A stretch of DNA of 64,000 nt from Bradyrhizobium liaoningense (GCF_018130955.1 NZ_JAFCJM010000015.1:1-64000), one strand, 5' to 3'; numbered from the stretch's first letter, positions 51,157 through 61,883 are shown. Made by a program: numbers and translations. The notes: a model not told the origin generated them from the sequence alone.

Positions 51157-52509
51157 ATGCATCCAAGGGACCAGACCATTTTTGCGCTGTCATCGGGACG
51201 GCCGCCGAGCGCGATTGCCATCGTGCGGGTCTCGGGGGCCGTCGCTGGCGAGGTGCTGGCCGCGCTGGCGGGCAGGCTCCCGAGCCCGCGGCAGGCCAGC
51301 CGGGTGACGCTGCGGGATGCGGAGGGACAGCCGATCGACGATGCGGTCGTGCTGTGGTTTCCGGCCCCTGGTAGCGCGACGGGTGAGGACGTCGCCGAAT
51401 TCCACGTCCATGGCGGACGCGCGGTGCTGGCGGCGTTGCTCGCTGCTATTTCTGTTATTCCGAATGTACGCGCGGCAGAGCCCGGCGAGTTCACGCGCCG
51501 CGCATTCGAGAACGGCAAGCTCGACCTCACCGAAGCCGAGGGCCTCGACGACCTCATTCACGCCGACACCGACCGGCAGCGCCGGCAGGCCTTGCGTCAG
51601 TTGCAGGGATTGCTCGGCGACCGCGCCCGCGACTGGCGCGAACGGATCATCGACGCGTCGGCACTGATCGAGGCCGGAATCGATTTCTCCGACGAGGGCG
51701 ATGTGCCCATGGAATTGCAGGCGCCGGCGTTGAAGGCAATCAAGGCCCTGCACGACGAAATCGCAAAAGTGCTTGCGGCGCAGGGCAAAGCCGAACGCCT
51801 GCGCGAGGGCCTCGTGGTCGCGATCGCCGGCCCGCCGAATGTCGGCAAGTCGACGCTGATCAATCAGCTCGCGCGGCGCGACGTCGCAATCGTCTCGCCG
51901 CACGCCGGCACGACGCGCGACGTGATCGAGGTGCAGCTCGACCTCGACGGTTATCCCGTCACCGTCATCGACACGGCCGGCATCCGCGAGACCGACGATC
52001 CCGTCGAGCAGGAAGGCGTGCGCCGGGCACGTGCGCGCGCGGACGAGGCAGATCTCGTGCTGTGGATCTCCGATGATGGGGAGAGTGGTGACGCTCCGTC
52101 GGCCAGGGGAGCCCCGGTGTGGATCGTGCGGAACAAGATCGATCTCGCTTCGGGAGGCTTGAGTCCAGGGGCCGGGAAGGTTATTGCCCCGGACGCGAAT
52201 CCCAAGGTCTTTGCGATCTCGGCGCAGCGCGGCGACGGACTGCCCGACCTGATCATGTCCTTGGTCGAGTTTGCCGGTGCATTCTTCGGGGCGAGTGAAG
52301 GCGCGCTCGTAACCCGGGCTCGCCAGCGGGAGCTGTTGCGCCAGACCGCTGGGTCCCTGCAGCGGAGCATGGACCTGCTCGGCGAGGGCGAGGAACTCGC
52401 TGCAGAGGAACTCCGGGCTGCGGCCTACGCGCTCGGCCGGCTGCTGGGCCGGGTGGATGTCGAGGATGTCCTTGGGGCCATTTTCCAAAAGTTCTGTGTT
52501 GGAAAGTAG
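51157..52509 (+). CDS. mnmE: tRNA uridine-5-carboxymethylaminomethyl(34) synthesis GTPase MnmE
   Basis: Works with MnmG to modify the wobble uridine of certain tRNAs. The 450-aa protein has the N-terminal folate-binding domain ([55 protein letters not shown]), the GTPase P-loop GPPNVGKST (225-233), DTAG, NKID, and the conserved C-terminus FCVGK. Start ATG 51157. Confidence 0.97.
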   Translation: MHPRDQTIFALSSGRPPSAIAIVRVSGAVAGEVLAALAGRLPSPRQASRVTLRDAEGQPIDDAVVLWFPAPGSATGEDVAEFHVHGGRAVLAALLAAISVIPNVRAAEPGEFTRRAFENGKLDLTEAEGLDDLIHADTDRQRRQALRQLQGLLGDRARDWRERIIDASALIEAGIDFSDEGDVPMELQAPALKAIKALHDEIAKVLAAQGKAERLREGLVVAIAGPPNVGKSTLINQLARRDVAIVSPHAGTTRDVIEVQLDLDGYPVTVIDTAGIRETDDPVEQEGVRRARARADEADLVLWISDDGESGDAPSARGAPVWIVRNKIDLASGGLSPGAGKVIAPDANPKVFAISAQRGDGLPDLIMSLVEFAGAFFGASEGALVTRARQRELLRQTAGSLQRSMDLLGEGEELAAEELRAAAYALGRLLGRVDVEDVLGAIFQKFCVGK

Positions 52510-52554
52510 AGCTAGTTCTAGATTGTAGAACTAGCGCTTGTTCCGGCTCTTCGT

Positions 52555-52570
52555 TGTTTCACGTGAAACA
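52555..52570. other. parS: parS centromere site 1
   Basis: TGTTTCACGTGAAACA, a perfect 16-bp palindrome identical to the consensus ParB-binding parS of most bacteria. It lies in the mnmE-mnmG gap. Confidence 0.95.
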
Positions 52571-52647
52571 ATTGGAGAGATGGGAACGCCAGCTACTTTG
52601 CATGGGGTTGTTTTCGCGAAATTTGGCGGGAGCTTGCGGGGGTGCGC

Positions 52648-52663
52648 TGTTTCACGTGAAACA
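52648..52663. other. parS: parS centromere site 2
   Basis: TGTTTCACGTGAAACA, a second perfect 16-bp copy, 93 bp from site 1 and 54 bp before the mnmG start. Confidence 0.95.
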
Positions 52664-52716
52664 CGGGCCGAGTTTCCACTTCCGGCTTTTCTCGCTCTGG
52701 GCTAGAAGTCCACGCT

Positions 52717-54600
52717 ATGCGGACAGAGCGAGATTCCTTCGACGTCATCGTGATTGGCGGCGGGCACGCCGGCTGTGAGGCTGCGGCTGCGGCTGCGCGC
52801 ATGGGCGCGGCCACGGCATTGGTGACCCACCGCTTTGCCACCGTCGGCGCAATGTCCTGCAATCCCGCCATCGGCGGTCTCGGCAAGGGTCACCTGGTCC
52901 GCGAGATCGACGCGCTCGACGGCCTGATGGGCCGGGTCGCGGACGCCGGCGGCATTCAGTTCCGGATGCTCAACCGCCGGAAGGGTCCTGCCGTTCGCGG
53001 TCCGCGGGCCCAGGCCGACCGGAAGCTCTATGCGGCCGCGATGCAGGCAGCGATCCGCGAGACCGATCGTCTCAGCGTGATCGAGGGCGAGGCGGACGAG
53101 TTGATCGTCAGGGACGGTCGGGTCACCGGTCTGCGCCTGGCTGATGGACGGACCTTGCGGGCAGGGGCCGTTGTCGTCACCACCGGGACCTTCCTCCGCG
53201 GTCTGATCCATCTTGGAGAGAAGAATTGGCCGGCCGGGCGCGTGGGTGAAGCCCCCGCGATGGGGCTCTCGAAGTCTTTTGAGGCCGCCGGTTTCACGCT
53301 GGGCCGGCTCAAGACCGGCACCCCGCCGCGGCTCGACGGCACCACGATCGACTGGTCGGCGGTCGAAATGCAGCCCGGCGATGATCCGCCAGAGCCCTTT
53401 TCGGTCCTGACCGAGCGGATCACGACCCCGCAGATCCAGTGCGGCATCACCCGGACGACATCGGCGACCCATGAGGTCATCCGGGCCAATGTACATCGCT
53501 CTCCGATGTATTCCGGCCAGATCAAGAGCTCCGGCCCGCGCTATTGCCCCTCGATCGAGGACAAGATCGTCCGCTTCGGCGACCGCGACGGCCACCAGAT
53601 CTTTTTGGAGCCCGAGGGCCTCGATGATCCGACGGTTTATCCCAACGGCATCTCGACTTCGCTGCCGGAGGAGGTCCAGCTCGCGATCCTCGCCACCATC
53701 CCGGGCCTGGAGCGGGTCAAGATGGTCCGGCCGGGTTATGCCATCGAATATGACCATGTCGATCCCCGCGAGCTCGATCCGACCCTGCAGACCAAGCGTC
53801 TGCGCGGTCTTTTCCTGGCCGGACAGATCAATGGCACCACCGGATATGAGGAAGCCGGCGCCCAGGGCATCGTGGCCGGTCTCAACGCGGCGCTTGCCGC
53901 CAGCGGAGCGGCGCTGACGGTCTTCGATCGCGCGGACGGCTATCTTGGCGTGATGATCGACGACCTCGTGACCCGGGGGATCACCGAGCCCTATCGGATG
54001 TTCACCTCGCGGGCCGAGTATCGGCTGACCTTGCGGGCCGACAATGCCGACCAGCGCCTCACCGAGAAGGGCATTGCTCTCGGATGCGTCGGGAGCCGTC
54101 GCACCGAACATCATCGGGCCAAGATGGTGGCCCTCGGAGCGGCGAAGACGCTCTCGAAGTCGCTGACCATCACCCCGAACGAGGCCAGCAAGCACGGCCT
54201 GTCTCTGAACAGGGACGGTCAGCGCCGGTCGGCCTTTGAGCTGCTTGCCTATCCCGAGATCGGCTGGAGCCAGGTTCGGGCCATCTGGCCGGAGCTGTCG
54301 GTCATTGACCCCGCCATTGCGACCCACCTCGAGATCGACGCCAAGTATGACGTCTATCTGGAGCGTCAGAGCGCCGACGTCGAAGCTTTCCGGCGCGACG
54401 AGGCCATGGTGCTTTCCGATGTCGACTACGCCCAGGTGCCGGGGCTTTCCAACGAGGTGCGGGGCAAGCTCGAGCGTGCGCGGCCCTTCACGATTGGTCA
54501 GGCCGGCCGGCTCGACGGCATGACGCCCGCGGCGCTCGGCATTCTTGCGGCCTACCTCCGCCGCGAAGCCCGCCGCAAGACCTCGAAGGCGATGGCCTAG
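52717..54600 (+). CDS. mnmG: tRNA uridine-5-carboxymethylaminomethyl(34) synthesis enzyme MnmG
   Basis: FAD-dependent partner of MnmE. The 627-aa protein has the FAD loop [22 protein letters not shown] near residue 10, [43 protein letters not shown] with conserved Cys, and [16 protein letters not shown]. Start ATG 52717. parS sites lie on both sides of the gene. Confidence 0.97.
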   Translation: MRTERDSFDVIVIGGGHAGCEAAAAAARMGAATALVTHRFATVGAMSCNPAIGGLGKGHLVREIDALDGLMGRVADAGGIQFRMLNRRKGPAVRGPRAQADRKLYAAAMQAAIRETDRLSVIEGEADELIVRDGRVTGLRLADGRTLRAGAVVVTTGTFLRGLIHLGEKNWPAGRVGEAPAMGLSKSFEAAGFTLGRLKTGTPPRLDGTTIDWSAVEMQPGDDPPEPFSVLTERITTPQIQCGITRTTSATHEVIRANVHRSPMYSGQIKSSGPRYCPSIEDKIVRFGDRDGHQIFLEPEGLDDPTVYPNGISTSLPEEVQLAILATIPGLERVKMVRPGYAIEYDHVDPRELDPTLQTKRLRGLFLAGQINGTTGYEEAGAQGIVAGLNAALAASGAALTVFDRADGYLGVMIDDLVTRGITEPYRMFTSRAEYRLTLRADNADQRLTEKGIALGCVGSRRTEHHRAKMVALGAAKTLSKSLTITPNEASKHGLSLNRDGQRRSAFELLAYPEIGWSQVRAIWPELSVIDPAIATHLEIDAKYDVYLERQSADVEAFRRDEAMVLSDVDYAQVPGLSNEVRGKLERARPFTIGQAGRLDGMTPAALGILAAYLRREARRKTSKAMA

Positions 54601-54601
54601 G

Positions 54602-54617
54602 CGTTTCACGTGAAACA
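54602..54617. other. parS: parS centromere site 3, at the rsmG start
   Basis: CGTTTCACGTGAAACA: the 14-bp core GTTTCACGTGAAAC (54603-54616) is perfect. It begins right behind the mnmG stop and its GTG (54610-54612) is the likely rsmG start codon. Confidence 0.93.
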
Positions 54618-55347
54618 GCGCGGACCCGGCACGGGCAAATCCTCTTCACGACGACCTGGCGAAGGCGAGGGGACGACCAAGTTGCTGGGGGCCCAAGGTC
54701 GGTCATTGGACGAGGCGATCGCGGCGGACAAATCTGCTGCGCTGAAACTGGCGCCCGTTTCACGTGAAACCGAAGCTCGCCTCGATCGCTATGTCGCGCT
54801 GCTCTTGGAGTGGCAGGCCAAGACCAATCTCGTTGCGCCCTCGACGCTGCCGCATCTCTGGACCCGGCACATCGCCGATTCGCTTCAGCTCGTGTCGCTC
54901 GTTCCAGGCGCAAAGCGTTGGGCCGATCTCGGCAGCGGCGGAGGCTTTCCCGGCGTGGTCCTGGCTTGTGTGATGGCTGAGGCGCCGGGCGCGAGCGTTC
55001 ACCTCGTCGAGCGAATCGCCAAGAAGGCCGCATTTTTGCGCGAAGCCATTCGCGTCACGGGATCGCCGGGGGTCGTACATCTCGCCGAGATCGGGGATAA
55101 TGTGGATAGAATCACCGGCCCGGTCGATTGCGTCACCGCACGCGCGCTGGCTCCGCTACATCAACTCATCGGTTTTGCGGAGCCGCTGATGCGCCATGGT
55201 GCAAAAGCGCTATTCCTCAAAGGTCAAGATGTAGAGGCTGAATTGACCGAAGCCGCTAAATATTGGAATATTCAGCCTCGACTCCATCAAAGCCGCACGG
55301 GTGACGGCTGGATCGTGGAGCTCACCGCGGCCACGCGGCGCGGGTGA
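54610..55347 (+). CDS. rsmG: 16S rRNA (guanine-527-N7)-methyltransferase RsmG
   Basis: Methylates G527 of 16S rRNA. The 245-aa reading has a 50-residue N-terminal extension rich in charged residues before the usual domain (VSRETEARLDRYVALLLEWQAKTNLVAPSTL). The SAM motif DLGSGGGFPGVVLA and VTARALAPLHQLIGFAEPLM are family marks. The first GTG lies within a parS site; the true start may be further in, because the first 40 residues do not look conserved. A second parS falls inside the coding region (54757-54770). parA follows 28 bp downstream. Confidence 0.93.
   Translation: MKQRGPGTGKSSSRRPGEGEGTTKLLGAQGRSLDEAIAADKSAALKLAPVSRETEARLDRYVALLLEWQAKTNLVAPSTLPHLWTRHIADSLQLVSLVPGAKRWADLGSGGGFPGVVLACVMAEAPGASVHLVERIAKKAAFLREAIRVTGSPGVVHLAEIGDNVDRITGPVDCVTARALAPLHQLIGFAEPLMRHGAKALFLKGQDVEAELTEAAKYWNIQPRLHQSRTGDGWIVELTAATRRG
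54757..54770. other. parS: parS centromere site 4, inside rsmG
   Basis: GTTTCACGTGAAAC, a perfect 14-bp core in the rsmG coding region, encoding V-S-R-E-T of the conserved N-terminal block. The protein and centromere sequences overlap here. Confidence 0.93.
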
Positions 55348-55375
55348 GGCGTCAAGGGGTGAGTGGGGGACAGGC

Positions 55376-56230
55376 ATGGCCGTGATCGACGAACCGCAGC
55401 ACGAACAGACCGACATTGTCCCGCCGGGCCATCCGCGGATCCTGGCGCTGGCGAATCAGAAGGGCGGCGTGGGAAAAACAACCACGGCGATCAATCTCGG
55501 CACGGCACTCGCAGCGATTGGCGAGCGTGTCCTGATCGTCGATCTCGACCCCCAGGGCAACGCCTCGACCGGTCTCGGCATCGACCGCCGTAACCGGAGC
55601 TGCTCGACCTATGACGTGCTGGTGGGCGAGGCCGCCTTGCGCGAAGCCGTTGTCGCGACCGCCGTGCCGCGGCTGCACATCGCGCCCTCCACCATGGATC
55701 TCTCCGGCCTCGAGCTCGAGCTCGGCACCACGCCCGGCCGCGCCTTCCGCCTGCGTGACGCGATTGCGTCGCTCAACAACAACGTCTCGCCGGATTCCGA
55801 CTACACCTATGTGCTGATCGACTGTCCTCCCTCGCTCAACCTGCTCACGGTGAACGCGATGGCCGCATCGGACGCGATCCTGGTGCCGCTGCAATGCGAG
55901 TTCTTCGCGCTCGAAGGTCTGTCGCAACTCTTGCAGACGGTGGAGCAGGTGCGCTCGACGCTCAATCCGAACCTGTCGATCCACGGCATCGTGCTGACCA
56001 TGTTCGACTCGCGCAACAATCTCTCGAACCAGGTTGTCGCCGATGTCCGGCAGTTCATGGGCGAGAAGGTCTACAAGACCATGATCCCGCGCAACGTGCG
56101 CATCTCCGAGGCGCCGTCCTACGGCAAGCCGGTGCTGGTCTACGATCTCAAATGCGTCGGCAGCGATGCATATTTGCGGCTCGCCACTGAGGTGATCCAG
56201 CGCGAGCGCGAGCTGCGCACGACGCATTGA
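55376..56230 (+). CDS. parA: Chromosome partitioning ATPase ParA
   Basis: Deviant Walker-type ATPase that moves ParB-parS complexes. The 284-aa protein has the N-terminal ILALANQKGGVGKTTT (deviant Walker A KGGVGKTT, 29-36), VDLDPQGNASTGLG, IDCPPSLNLLTVNAM, and NVRISEAPSYGKPV near the C-terminus. ATG 55376 follows GGGGGACAGGC. parB lies 161 bp downstream, separated by a repeat. Confidence 0.97.
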   Translation: MAVIDEPQHEQTDIVPPGHPRILALANQKGGVGKTTTAINLGTALAAIGERVLIVDLDPQGNASTGLGIDRRNRSCSTYDVLVGEAALREAVVATAVPRLHIAPSTMDLSGLELELGTTPGRAFRLRDAIASLNNNVSPDSDYTYVLIDCPPSLNLLTVNAMAASDAILVPLQCEFFALEGLSQLLQTVEQVRSTLNPNLSIHGIVLTMFDSRNNLSNQVVADVRQFMGEKVYKTMIPRNVRISEAPSYGKPVLVYDLKCVGSDAYLRLATEVIQRERELRTTH

Positions 56231-56240
56231 ATCCAACGAC

Positions 56241-56345
56241 GTCATTCCGGACAATTCGCGGTACGCGAATTGATCCGGAATCTCGAGATTCGAAGTGAAA
56301 CAATGTCGAGATTCCGGGTTCGCGCTTCGCGCGCCCCGGAATGAC
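56241..56345. repeat. GTCATTCCGGGG repeat, copy 2
   Basis: Starts GTCATTCCGG and ends CCCCGGAATGAC, with AATTCGCGGTACGCGAATT and TCTCGAGATTCGAAG inside and a TTCGCGCTTCGCGC arm. It splits the parA-parB gap. Related to 10060-10160 and 58624-58710. Confidence 0.88.
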
Positions 56346-56391
56346 GAAGATAGGTAACAGGAGCGTTCGAGTGAATCCAAGGGAGCTGGCG

Positions 56392-57276
56392 ATGGCCGAC
56401 GAAGCGCGTTCGCGACTGGGCCGGGGTCTTGCGAGTCTGATCGGCGATGTCGGCGGCGAGGCCGCGCATGTCGAACGGCCGCGCGCGCAGCGCAAGGTGC
56501 CGATCGAGTTCATCAAGCCCAATCCGCGCAATCCGCGCCGGACCTTTTCGGAAGTCGAGCTCAAGGAGCTCTCTGATTCCATCAAGCAGCACGGCGTGAT
56601 CCAGCCGATCGTGGTGCGTCCGGTGAAGGGCGCGCAGGACCGCTTCGAGATCATCGCCGGTGAGCGACGCTGGCGCGCCTCACAGATCGCGGGCCTGCAC
56701 GAAGTGCCGATCGTGCCCGTCGACATCAGCGACAGCGATGCGTTGGAATTCGCGATCATCGAGAACGTGCAACGCGAAGACCTCAACCCGATGGAAGAGG
56801 CGCAGGGCTATCACGCGCTCGCCAACGAGTTCAAACGCAGCCAGGAAGACATCGCTAAGGTCGTCGGCAAGAGCCGCAGCCACGTCGCCAACATGATGCG
56901 GCTGACGAAACTGCCGGCCGAGGTGCAGGCGTTCATTGCGACCGGTCAGCTGACGGCGGGCCACGCCCGCGCGCTGATCGGCGTGCCCGATCCGCTGGCC
57001 GCGGCCAAGCGCATCGTCGAGGAAGGCCTCAACGTGCGCCAGGCTGAAGCGCTCGCGCATGAAGAGGGCGTGCCGGAGCGCAAGCCGCAGAAGGCACGCG
57101 CGGGCGGTAAGGAGAAGGACCCTGATACGCTCGACCTTGAGAAGCGCGTCAGCGACGCGCTCGGGCTCAAGGTCGTCGTCAACCACCGCGATCCCGGCGG
57201 CAGTGTCCAGATCAGCTATCGCAACCTCGATCAGCTCGACGAGGTGATGCGGCGGCTGGCGAAGGGCGTGCTCTAA
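56392..57276 (+). CDS. parB: Chromosome partitioning protein ParB
   Basis: parS-binding CTPase clamp. The 294-aa protein has RSRLGRGLASLIG at its N-terminus, the CTP-binding GERRWRASQ (90-98) and ENVQREDLNPMEEAQGY, the HTH (DIAKVVGKSRSHVANMMRLTKLP), and a C-terminal dimerisation region. The four parS sites nearby are its expected targets. Start ATG 56392 has GGGAGC upstream. The end coincides with the start of a repeat. Confidence 0.97.
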   Translation: MADEARSRLGRGLASLIGDVGGEAAHVERPRAQRKVPIEFIKPNPRNPRRTFSEVELKELSDSIKQHGVIQPIVVRPVKGAQDRFEIIAGERRWRASQIAGLHEVPIVPVDISDSDALEFAIIENVQREDLNPMEEAQGYHALANEFKRSQEDIAKVVGKSRSHVANMMRLTKLPAEVQAFIATGQLTAGHARALIGVPDPLAAAKRIVEEGLNVRQAEALAHEEGVPERKPQKARAGGKEKDPDTLDLEKRVSDALGLKVVVNHRDPGGSVQISYRNLDQLDEVMRRLAKGVL

Positions 57277-57370
57277 AGCATGATCCGGCAAAGTGCACAG
57301 CGGTTTTCCGAAAAGACCATGCTCAAACAAAGAGCGATGACGATTCAATCTAAAGCCATGGCGCTTTAGA
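57274..57370. repeat. GAGCATGATC palindromic repeat, copy 3 (inverted)
   Basis: Starts with the TAA stop of parB, then AGCATGATCCGGCAAAGTG, CGGTTTTCCG, CCATGCTCAAACAAAGAGCG and TAAAGCCATGGCGCTTTAGA. It is the reverse complement of the layout at 26611-26712 with changes. Confidence 0.85.
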
Positions 57371-57390
57371 CGCACCGACTCTCGATCACC

Positions 57391-57516
57391 GTCACCCTGA
57401 GGCGGCCGCTTCTTCAGCGGCCTCGAAGGGCGACGGCCCGGCTGCATCGGGGCCGTTCATCCTTCGAGGCTCTCCGCGCGCCGCGGTGCGGCGCGCAGCT
57501 CGCACCTCAGGATGAC
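57391..57516. repeat. GTCACCCTGAGG palindromic repeat
   Basis: Starts GTCACCCTGAGG and ends CCTCAGGATGAC, with inner arms CTTCGAGG..CCTCGAAG and GGCCGTTC. The tail at 57517-57566 (GGATTGCTTCGTCGCTTACGCACCTCGCAATGACG) is another mosaic unit. No gene lies between parB and holA. Confidence 0.8.
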
Positions 57517-57583
57517 GGATGTGGCTATCCGGATTGCTTCGTCGCTTACGCACCTCGCAATGACGTGGGGAGAGGGTGGGGGC

Positions 57584-58612
57584 CTAGCCCCGCCGCTTCG
57601 CATTCGCGGCGATGGCCATCAGCGTGCGCTGGGCGATCGCGGCGGCGAGCGCCGGCTGTTTGCGCGTATCGAGGGCCGCAGTTGCAAGCTGCTCGATGAT
57701 GCCGGAGAGGCGTGGCGCGCTGAAATTGCGCAGCGCCGTTTCGACCACGCCCTTGCGTGAAAAATGCAGCCGCGGAAAGCCGCCGTCGAGCACCGCCGTA
57801 ACAGGCGTGCCCTCGGCAACCGCGAGCGCCGATTTGTGCAGCCACGCCGCCTGGCGCTGGGCCGCCGAGATGATCACGCCGGGATAGGTGCCGGCGATCA
57901 TCGCTTTCGCGAATTCGCTCTCGACGATGTCGGGTCTGCCTGCAAAGGCGCCGTCGACGATCGGATCGAGCTTCAATTCGGAGGCATCGGCAACGACGGC
58001 CATGACGTCGTCGAGCGTGATCTCGCCTCTACCATGGGCGTAGAGCGTCAGCTTGCGCAGCTCGTTGCGCGAGGCCTGGCGGTCGCCGCCAAGGAACGAC
58101 ATCAGCGCCGCGCGCGCATCCTGGGCGATGCGCAAATTCGCGATCCTGAGCTCGTCGTCCATCAGCTTTGCGAGATCGCGTTCGGTGTCGGGATAGCAGC
58201 CGATGGCGACCGCCGTCTTGGCGCGCTCGCAGGCCTTGCGCAGCGGCGATTCCGGGCGCAGCTCACCGGCCTCGATCACGATGCGGCAATCCCTGACACT
58301 CATCTCGGCCAGCGTATCGACGCCGCTGGCAAAGCTGCGCGCGCCGGCGCGAATGCGGATCGCGCGGCGGCCGCCGAACAGCGGCACCGTCATGGCCTCA
58401 TCGACCAGGCGCGACGGCTCGGCCGAGAGCTCATCGCCATCGAGCTTCACGAGCGAGAAGGGGTCATTGGGATCGTCGACGGCGGACGCGATCAGCGCGT
58501 CGGCGCGCTCGCGCACCAGGCCTGCATCGGGGCCGTAGAGCAGGATGATCGGGCGGCCGGCATCGGGCCGGGCGAGGAAGGAATCGATCTCTTTTCCGCG
58601 AAGCGCGACCAT
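57584..58612 (-). CDS. holA: DNA polymerase III delta subunit
   Basis: Subunit of the clamp loader that opens the beta sliding clamp. The 342-aa protein has the HolA start MVALRGKEIDSFLARPDAGRPIILLYGPDAGLVRERADAL, GGDRQASRNELRKLTLYAHGRGEITLDDV, and the C-terminal domain. ATG 58612 is preferred to TTG 58621. It lies downstream of leuS-lptE, with a repeat between lptE and holA. Confidence 0.94.
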   Translation of the reverse strand: MVALRGKEIDSFLARPDAGRPIILLYGPDAGLVRERADALIASAVDDPNDPFSLVKLDGDELSAEPSRLVDEAMTVPLFGGRRAIRIRAGARSFASGVDTLAEMSVRDCRIVIEAGELRPESPLRKACERAKTAVAIGCYPDTERDLAKLMDDELRIANLRIAQDARAALMSFLGGDRQASRNELRKLTLYAHGRGEITLDDVMAVVADASELKLDPIVDGAFAGRPDIVESEFAKAMIAGTYPGVIISAAQRQAAWLHKSALAVAEGTPVTAVLDGGFPRLHFSRKGVVETALRNFSAPRLSGIIEQLATAALDTRKQPALAAAIAQRTLMAIAANAKRRG

Positions 58613-58623
58613 CTGGCCCAACT

Positions 58624-58710
58624 GTCATTCCGGGGCACGCGAAGCGTGAACCCGGAATCTCGATCCACAATCTCTGGATTCCGGGTTCGCGCGTTGCGCC
58701 CCGGAATGAC
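58624..58710. repeat. GTCATTCCGGGG repeat, copy 3
   Basis: Starts GTCATTCCGGGGCACGCG and ends CCCCGGAATGAC, with GAACCCGGAATCTCG and CTGGATTCCGGGTTCGCG inside. It fills the gap between lptE and holA, so an lptE-holA transcript would read through it. Confidence 0.88.
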
Positions 58711-58720
58711 GGGGGTGTTC

Positions 58721-59272
58721 TTAAGTGCCGGCGGTGAAGAACGAGGCCAGCCGGGTCGTGATGTTCTCGGCGATCTCGTTCGCGGCGCGATCCTCGGCGT
58801 CGCGATAGGCGCGCGTGCGGGCGAAGCGCTGGTAGGAGCCCGGCATGTCGTAGGACACGCGGGAGAAGGTCGTGCCCGTCATCACCGACTTGTTGGTCGC
58901 GATCTCGATCAGATTGTACTGGGCGTCGATGCCGTAGTTCTCGCTGCTCGGCAGGCCGGTATTGGGATCGACGATCAGCGATTGGCGGTTGGTCGAGAAG
59001 CGCAGCACCAGGCGGTGGGTCGGCGGCATGCCGGTCGCCGTGCCATAGAGCTTGAACGCTAGGGCGTTGCGGACCTCGACCCCGACGCGGGCCTCGCGCG
59101 AGGCGTTCGGCTTGTCGACCGGGGGAATGTCGACCCCCATCAGCTTTTCGCGCAGGCCGGGGGTGCCGTCGGTCCGTTCGGCATACATCGGCTGGAAGCA
59201 GCCAGCCGTCAGGGCCGCCAGGGCGGCGACCGCCACAAGACGGGCTGCGATGCGGATCCTAGCCGACAACAT
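58721..59272 (-). CDS. lptE: LPS assembly lipoprotein LptE
   Basis: Outer-membrane lipoprotein plug of the LptD barrel. The 183-aa protein has a lipobox LTAGC with Cys25 after a hydrophobic stretch. [11 protein letters not shown] and NALAFKLYG and [29 protein letters not shown] are typical of the alphaproteobacterial LptE. ATG 59272 overlaps the end of leuS by 14 bases. Confidence 0.93.
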   Translation of the reverse strand: MLSARIRIAARLVAVAALAALTAGCFQPMYAERTDGTPGLREKLMGVDIPPVDKPNASREARVGVEVRNALAFKLYGTATGMPPTHRLVLRFSTNRQSLIVDPNTGLPSSENYGIDAQYNLIEIATNKSVMTGTTFSRVSYDMPGSYQRFARTRAYRDAEDRAANEIAENITTRLASFFTAGT

Positions 59273-61883
59273 TCACGATCCTCTTGGGGACGATGATCAC
59301 CTTGCGGACGGGCTTGCCGTCCAGGGCCAGTTTTACCGCATCGAGGGCCAAAACGGCAGCCTCGATTTCCGGATTCTGGGCCGCTGTTGCAACCGTGACC
59401 TCACCCCGCTTCTTGCCGTTGACCTGGACCACCAGGGTCACGGTGTCTTCAACCAGCAAATCGCGTTCGATTTGGGGCCATGCAGCCTCCGAAATGAGCC
59501 CCTGCTGGCCCAGCACCACCCAGCACTCCTCGGCCAGATGGGGCATCATGGGCGCAAACAGTTGGACAAGGATGATTGCGGCTTCCTTGACGGCCCAGGC
59601 GACGTCCGGCGCCGGCGTGCCACCCTTGCCGAGCACCTCGGCCAGTGCATTGGTGAATTCGCGGATATGGGCCAGGCAGACGTTGAAGTGCAGCCGCTCG
59701 ATCCCGGACGAGACCTTGTCCAGCGCTCCATGGGCCGCCTTGCGCAGGGCCAATGCATCCGCGCCGAACGCGGCCGGCCGCGCTGCCGGCGCGCCCTTTG
59801 CCAGCTCGGCCGATTCGTTCACCAGGCGCCACAACCGTTGCACGAAGCGCGAGGCGCCCTGGACGCGCTCGTCGCTCCAGATCACGTCCCGATCGGGCGG
59901 TGAGTCCGACAGCATGAACCAGCGGGCAACGTCGGCACCGTAGGTCTCGATGATGTCATCGGGGTCGACCGTGTTCTTCTTCGACTTCGACATCTTCTCG
60001 ATCGGGCCGATCGTGACGTCCTCGCCGGTCGCCATCAGCACAGCGCGCCGGCCATTCCCGCCGACTTCGATCTTGACCTCGGCCGGCTGCACCCAGCTGC
60101 CGTCGGCCTTCTGATAGGTCTCGTGCACCACCATGCCCTGGGTGAACATGCCGGCGAACGGCTCGCTCATGTCGACATGGCCGGTCGCCTTCATCGCGCG
60201 GGTGAAGAAGCGGCTGTAGAGCAGATGCAGAATCGCGTGCTCGACGCCGCCGATATACTGGTCGATCGGCAGCATCCGATTGGCGACTGCGGGTGTCGTC
60301 GGCGCCTTCTCGTTCCAGGGATCGGTGAAGCGCGCAAAATACCAGGACGAATCCACGAAGGTGTCCATGGTGTCGGTTTCGCGTTGCGCCTTGCCGCCGC
60401 ATTTGGGGCAATTAACGTGCTTCCAGGTGGGATGATGGTCGAGCGCGTTGCCCGGCTTGTCGAAGCTCGCATCCTCCGGCAGCGTCACCGGCAGCTGATC
60501 GGCCGGCACCGGAACGACATCGCATTTCGGGCAGTGAATGATCGGGATCGGGCAGCCCCAATAGCGCTGGCGCGAAATGCCCCAGTCGCGCAGGCGGAAA
60601 TTGACCTGCCGCTCGCCGACCGGCGCGTTGCCGCGCAGCTCGCTTTCCAGGCGTTTTGCGGTTTCTTCCTTCGCCTGCTCGATGGTCATGCCGTCGAGGA
60701 AGCGCGAATTGATCATGCGGCCGTCACCGTCATAGGCGGTGTCGGTGATGACGAACGATTTGGGATCCTGACCCTCGGGGCAGACGACGGGCGTATTGCC
60801 GAGATTGTATTTGTTGACAAAGTCGAGGTCGCGCTGGTCGTGCGCGGGGCAGCCGAAGATCGCACCGGTGCCGTATTCCATCAGCACGAAGTTGGCGACA
60901 TAGACCGGCAGCTTCCAGCTCGGGTCGAACGGATGGATCGCCTTGATGCCGGTATCAAAGCCCTGCTTTTCGGCGGTGTCGATGATCTCCTGCGCGGTGC
61001 CGATCTTCTTGATCTCGGCGATGAACTCCGCAAGCTTCGGGTTCTTCGCGGCAGCCGCCTGCGCCAGCGGATGATCGGCCGAGATCGCCATGAACTTCGC
61101 GCCGAACAGCGTGTCCGGACGCGTCGTGAAAATCTTCAGCTCGCTCTCGCCAGCCGGGGTCGTTGCCGCGTCCAGGGCGAAGCGGATCAACAGGCCTTCC
61201 GAACGGCCGATCCAGTTGCGCTGCATCAGCCGCACCTTGTCGGGCCAGCGATCCAGACCGTCGAGCGCGTCCAGCAGCTCCTGCGAGTATTTCGTGATCT
61301 TGAAGACCCACTGGCTCATTTCCCGTTGTTCAACAACGGCGCCTGAACGCCAGCCGCGGCCGTCGATCACCTGCTCGTTGGCGAGCACGGTCATGTCGAC
61401 CGGATCCCAGTTGAGCTTGCGCTTCTCGCGCTCGGCGAGGCCGGCGCGCAGCATGTCCAGAAACATCTTCTGCTGATGCTTGTAGTAGCTGGGGTCGCAG
61501 GTCGCGAATTCGCGTGACCAGTCGAGCGACAGTCCGATCGACTGCAGCTGCTTCTTCATCGCGGCAATGTTGTCGTAGGTCCACGCCTTCGGCGCCACCT
61601 TGCGCTCGATCGCAGCGTTCTCTGCCGGCAGGCCGAACGCATCCCAGCCCATCGGGTGCAGCACGTTGAACCCCTTGGCGCGCATGAAGCGGGCCAGCAC
61701 GTCGCCGAGCGTGTAGTTCCGGACATGGCCGATATGGATGCGCCCGGACGGGTAGGGGAACATCTCGAGCACGTAGTATTTCGGCCGCGGATCGTCGTTC
61801 TTGGAGGCGAAGATCGCCTTCTGGTCCCACTGGCGTTGCCAGCGCGGTTCGGAATCGCGGGCGTTATAGCGTTCGGAGGTCAT
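59259..61883 (-). CDS. leuS: Leucyl-tRNA synthetase
   Basis: Class I synthetase that charges tRNA-Leu. The 874-aa protein has the HIGH motif ([15 protein letters not shown], 50-53), the CP1 editing domain (about 220-420), CPKCGG zinc-like motif, and KMSKS (EKMSKSKKN near 625). Start ATG 61883 has GGAG upstream. Its end overlaps lptE. Confidence 0.98.
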   Translation of the reverse strand: MTSERYNARDSEPRWQRQWDQKAIFASKNDDPRPKYYVLEMFPYPSGRIHIGHVRNYTLGDVLARFMRAKGFNVLHPMGWDAFGLPAENAAIERKVAPKAWTYDNIAAMKKQLQSIGLSLDWSREFATCDPSYYKHQQKMFLDMLRAGLAEREKRKLNWDPVDMTVLANEQVIDGRGWRSGAVVEQREMSQWVFKITKYSQELLDALDGLDRWPDKVRLMQRNWIGRSEGLLIRFALDAATTPAGESELKIFTTRPDTLFGAKFMAISADHPLAQAAAAKNPKLAEFIAEIKKIGTAQEIIDTAEKQGFDTGIKAIHPFDPSWKLPVYVANFVLMEYGTGAIFGCPAHDQRDLDFVNKYNLGNTPVVCPEGQDPKSFVITDTAYDGDGRMINSRFLDGMTIEQAKEETAKRLESELRGNAPVGERQVNFRLRDWGISRQRYWGCPIPIIHCPKCDVVPVPADQLPVTLPEDASFDKPGNALDHHPTWKHVNCPKCGGKAQRETDTMDTFVDSSWYFARFTDPWNEKAPTTPAVANRMLPIDQYIGGVEHAILHLLYSRFFTRAMKATGHVDMSEPFAGMFTQGMVVHETYQKADGSWVQPAEVKIEVGGNGRRAVLMATGEDVTIGPIEKMSKSKKNTVDPDDIIETYGADVARWFMLSDSPPDRDVIWSDERVQGASRFVQRLWRLVNESAELAKGAPAARPAAFGADALALRKAAHGALDKVSSGIERLHFNVCLAHIREFTNALAEVLGKGGTPAPDVAWAVKEAAIILVQLFAPMMPHLAEECWVVLGQQGLISEAAWPQIERDLLVEDTVTLVVQVNGKKRGEVTVATAAQNPEIEAAVLALDAVKLALDGKPVRKVIIVPKRIVNVVG

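Noticed and set aside
52702..54609. 635-codon frame opposite mnmG
   Set aside because: Mirror of mnmG codon bias; no domain recognised and it overlaps a certain gene over its whole length.
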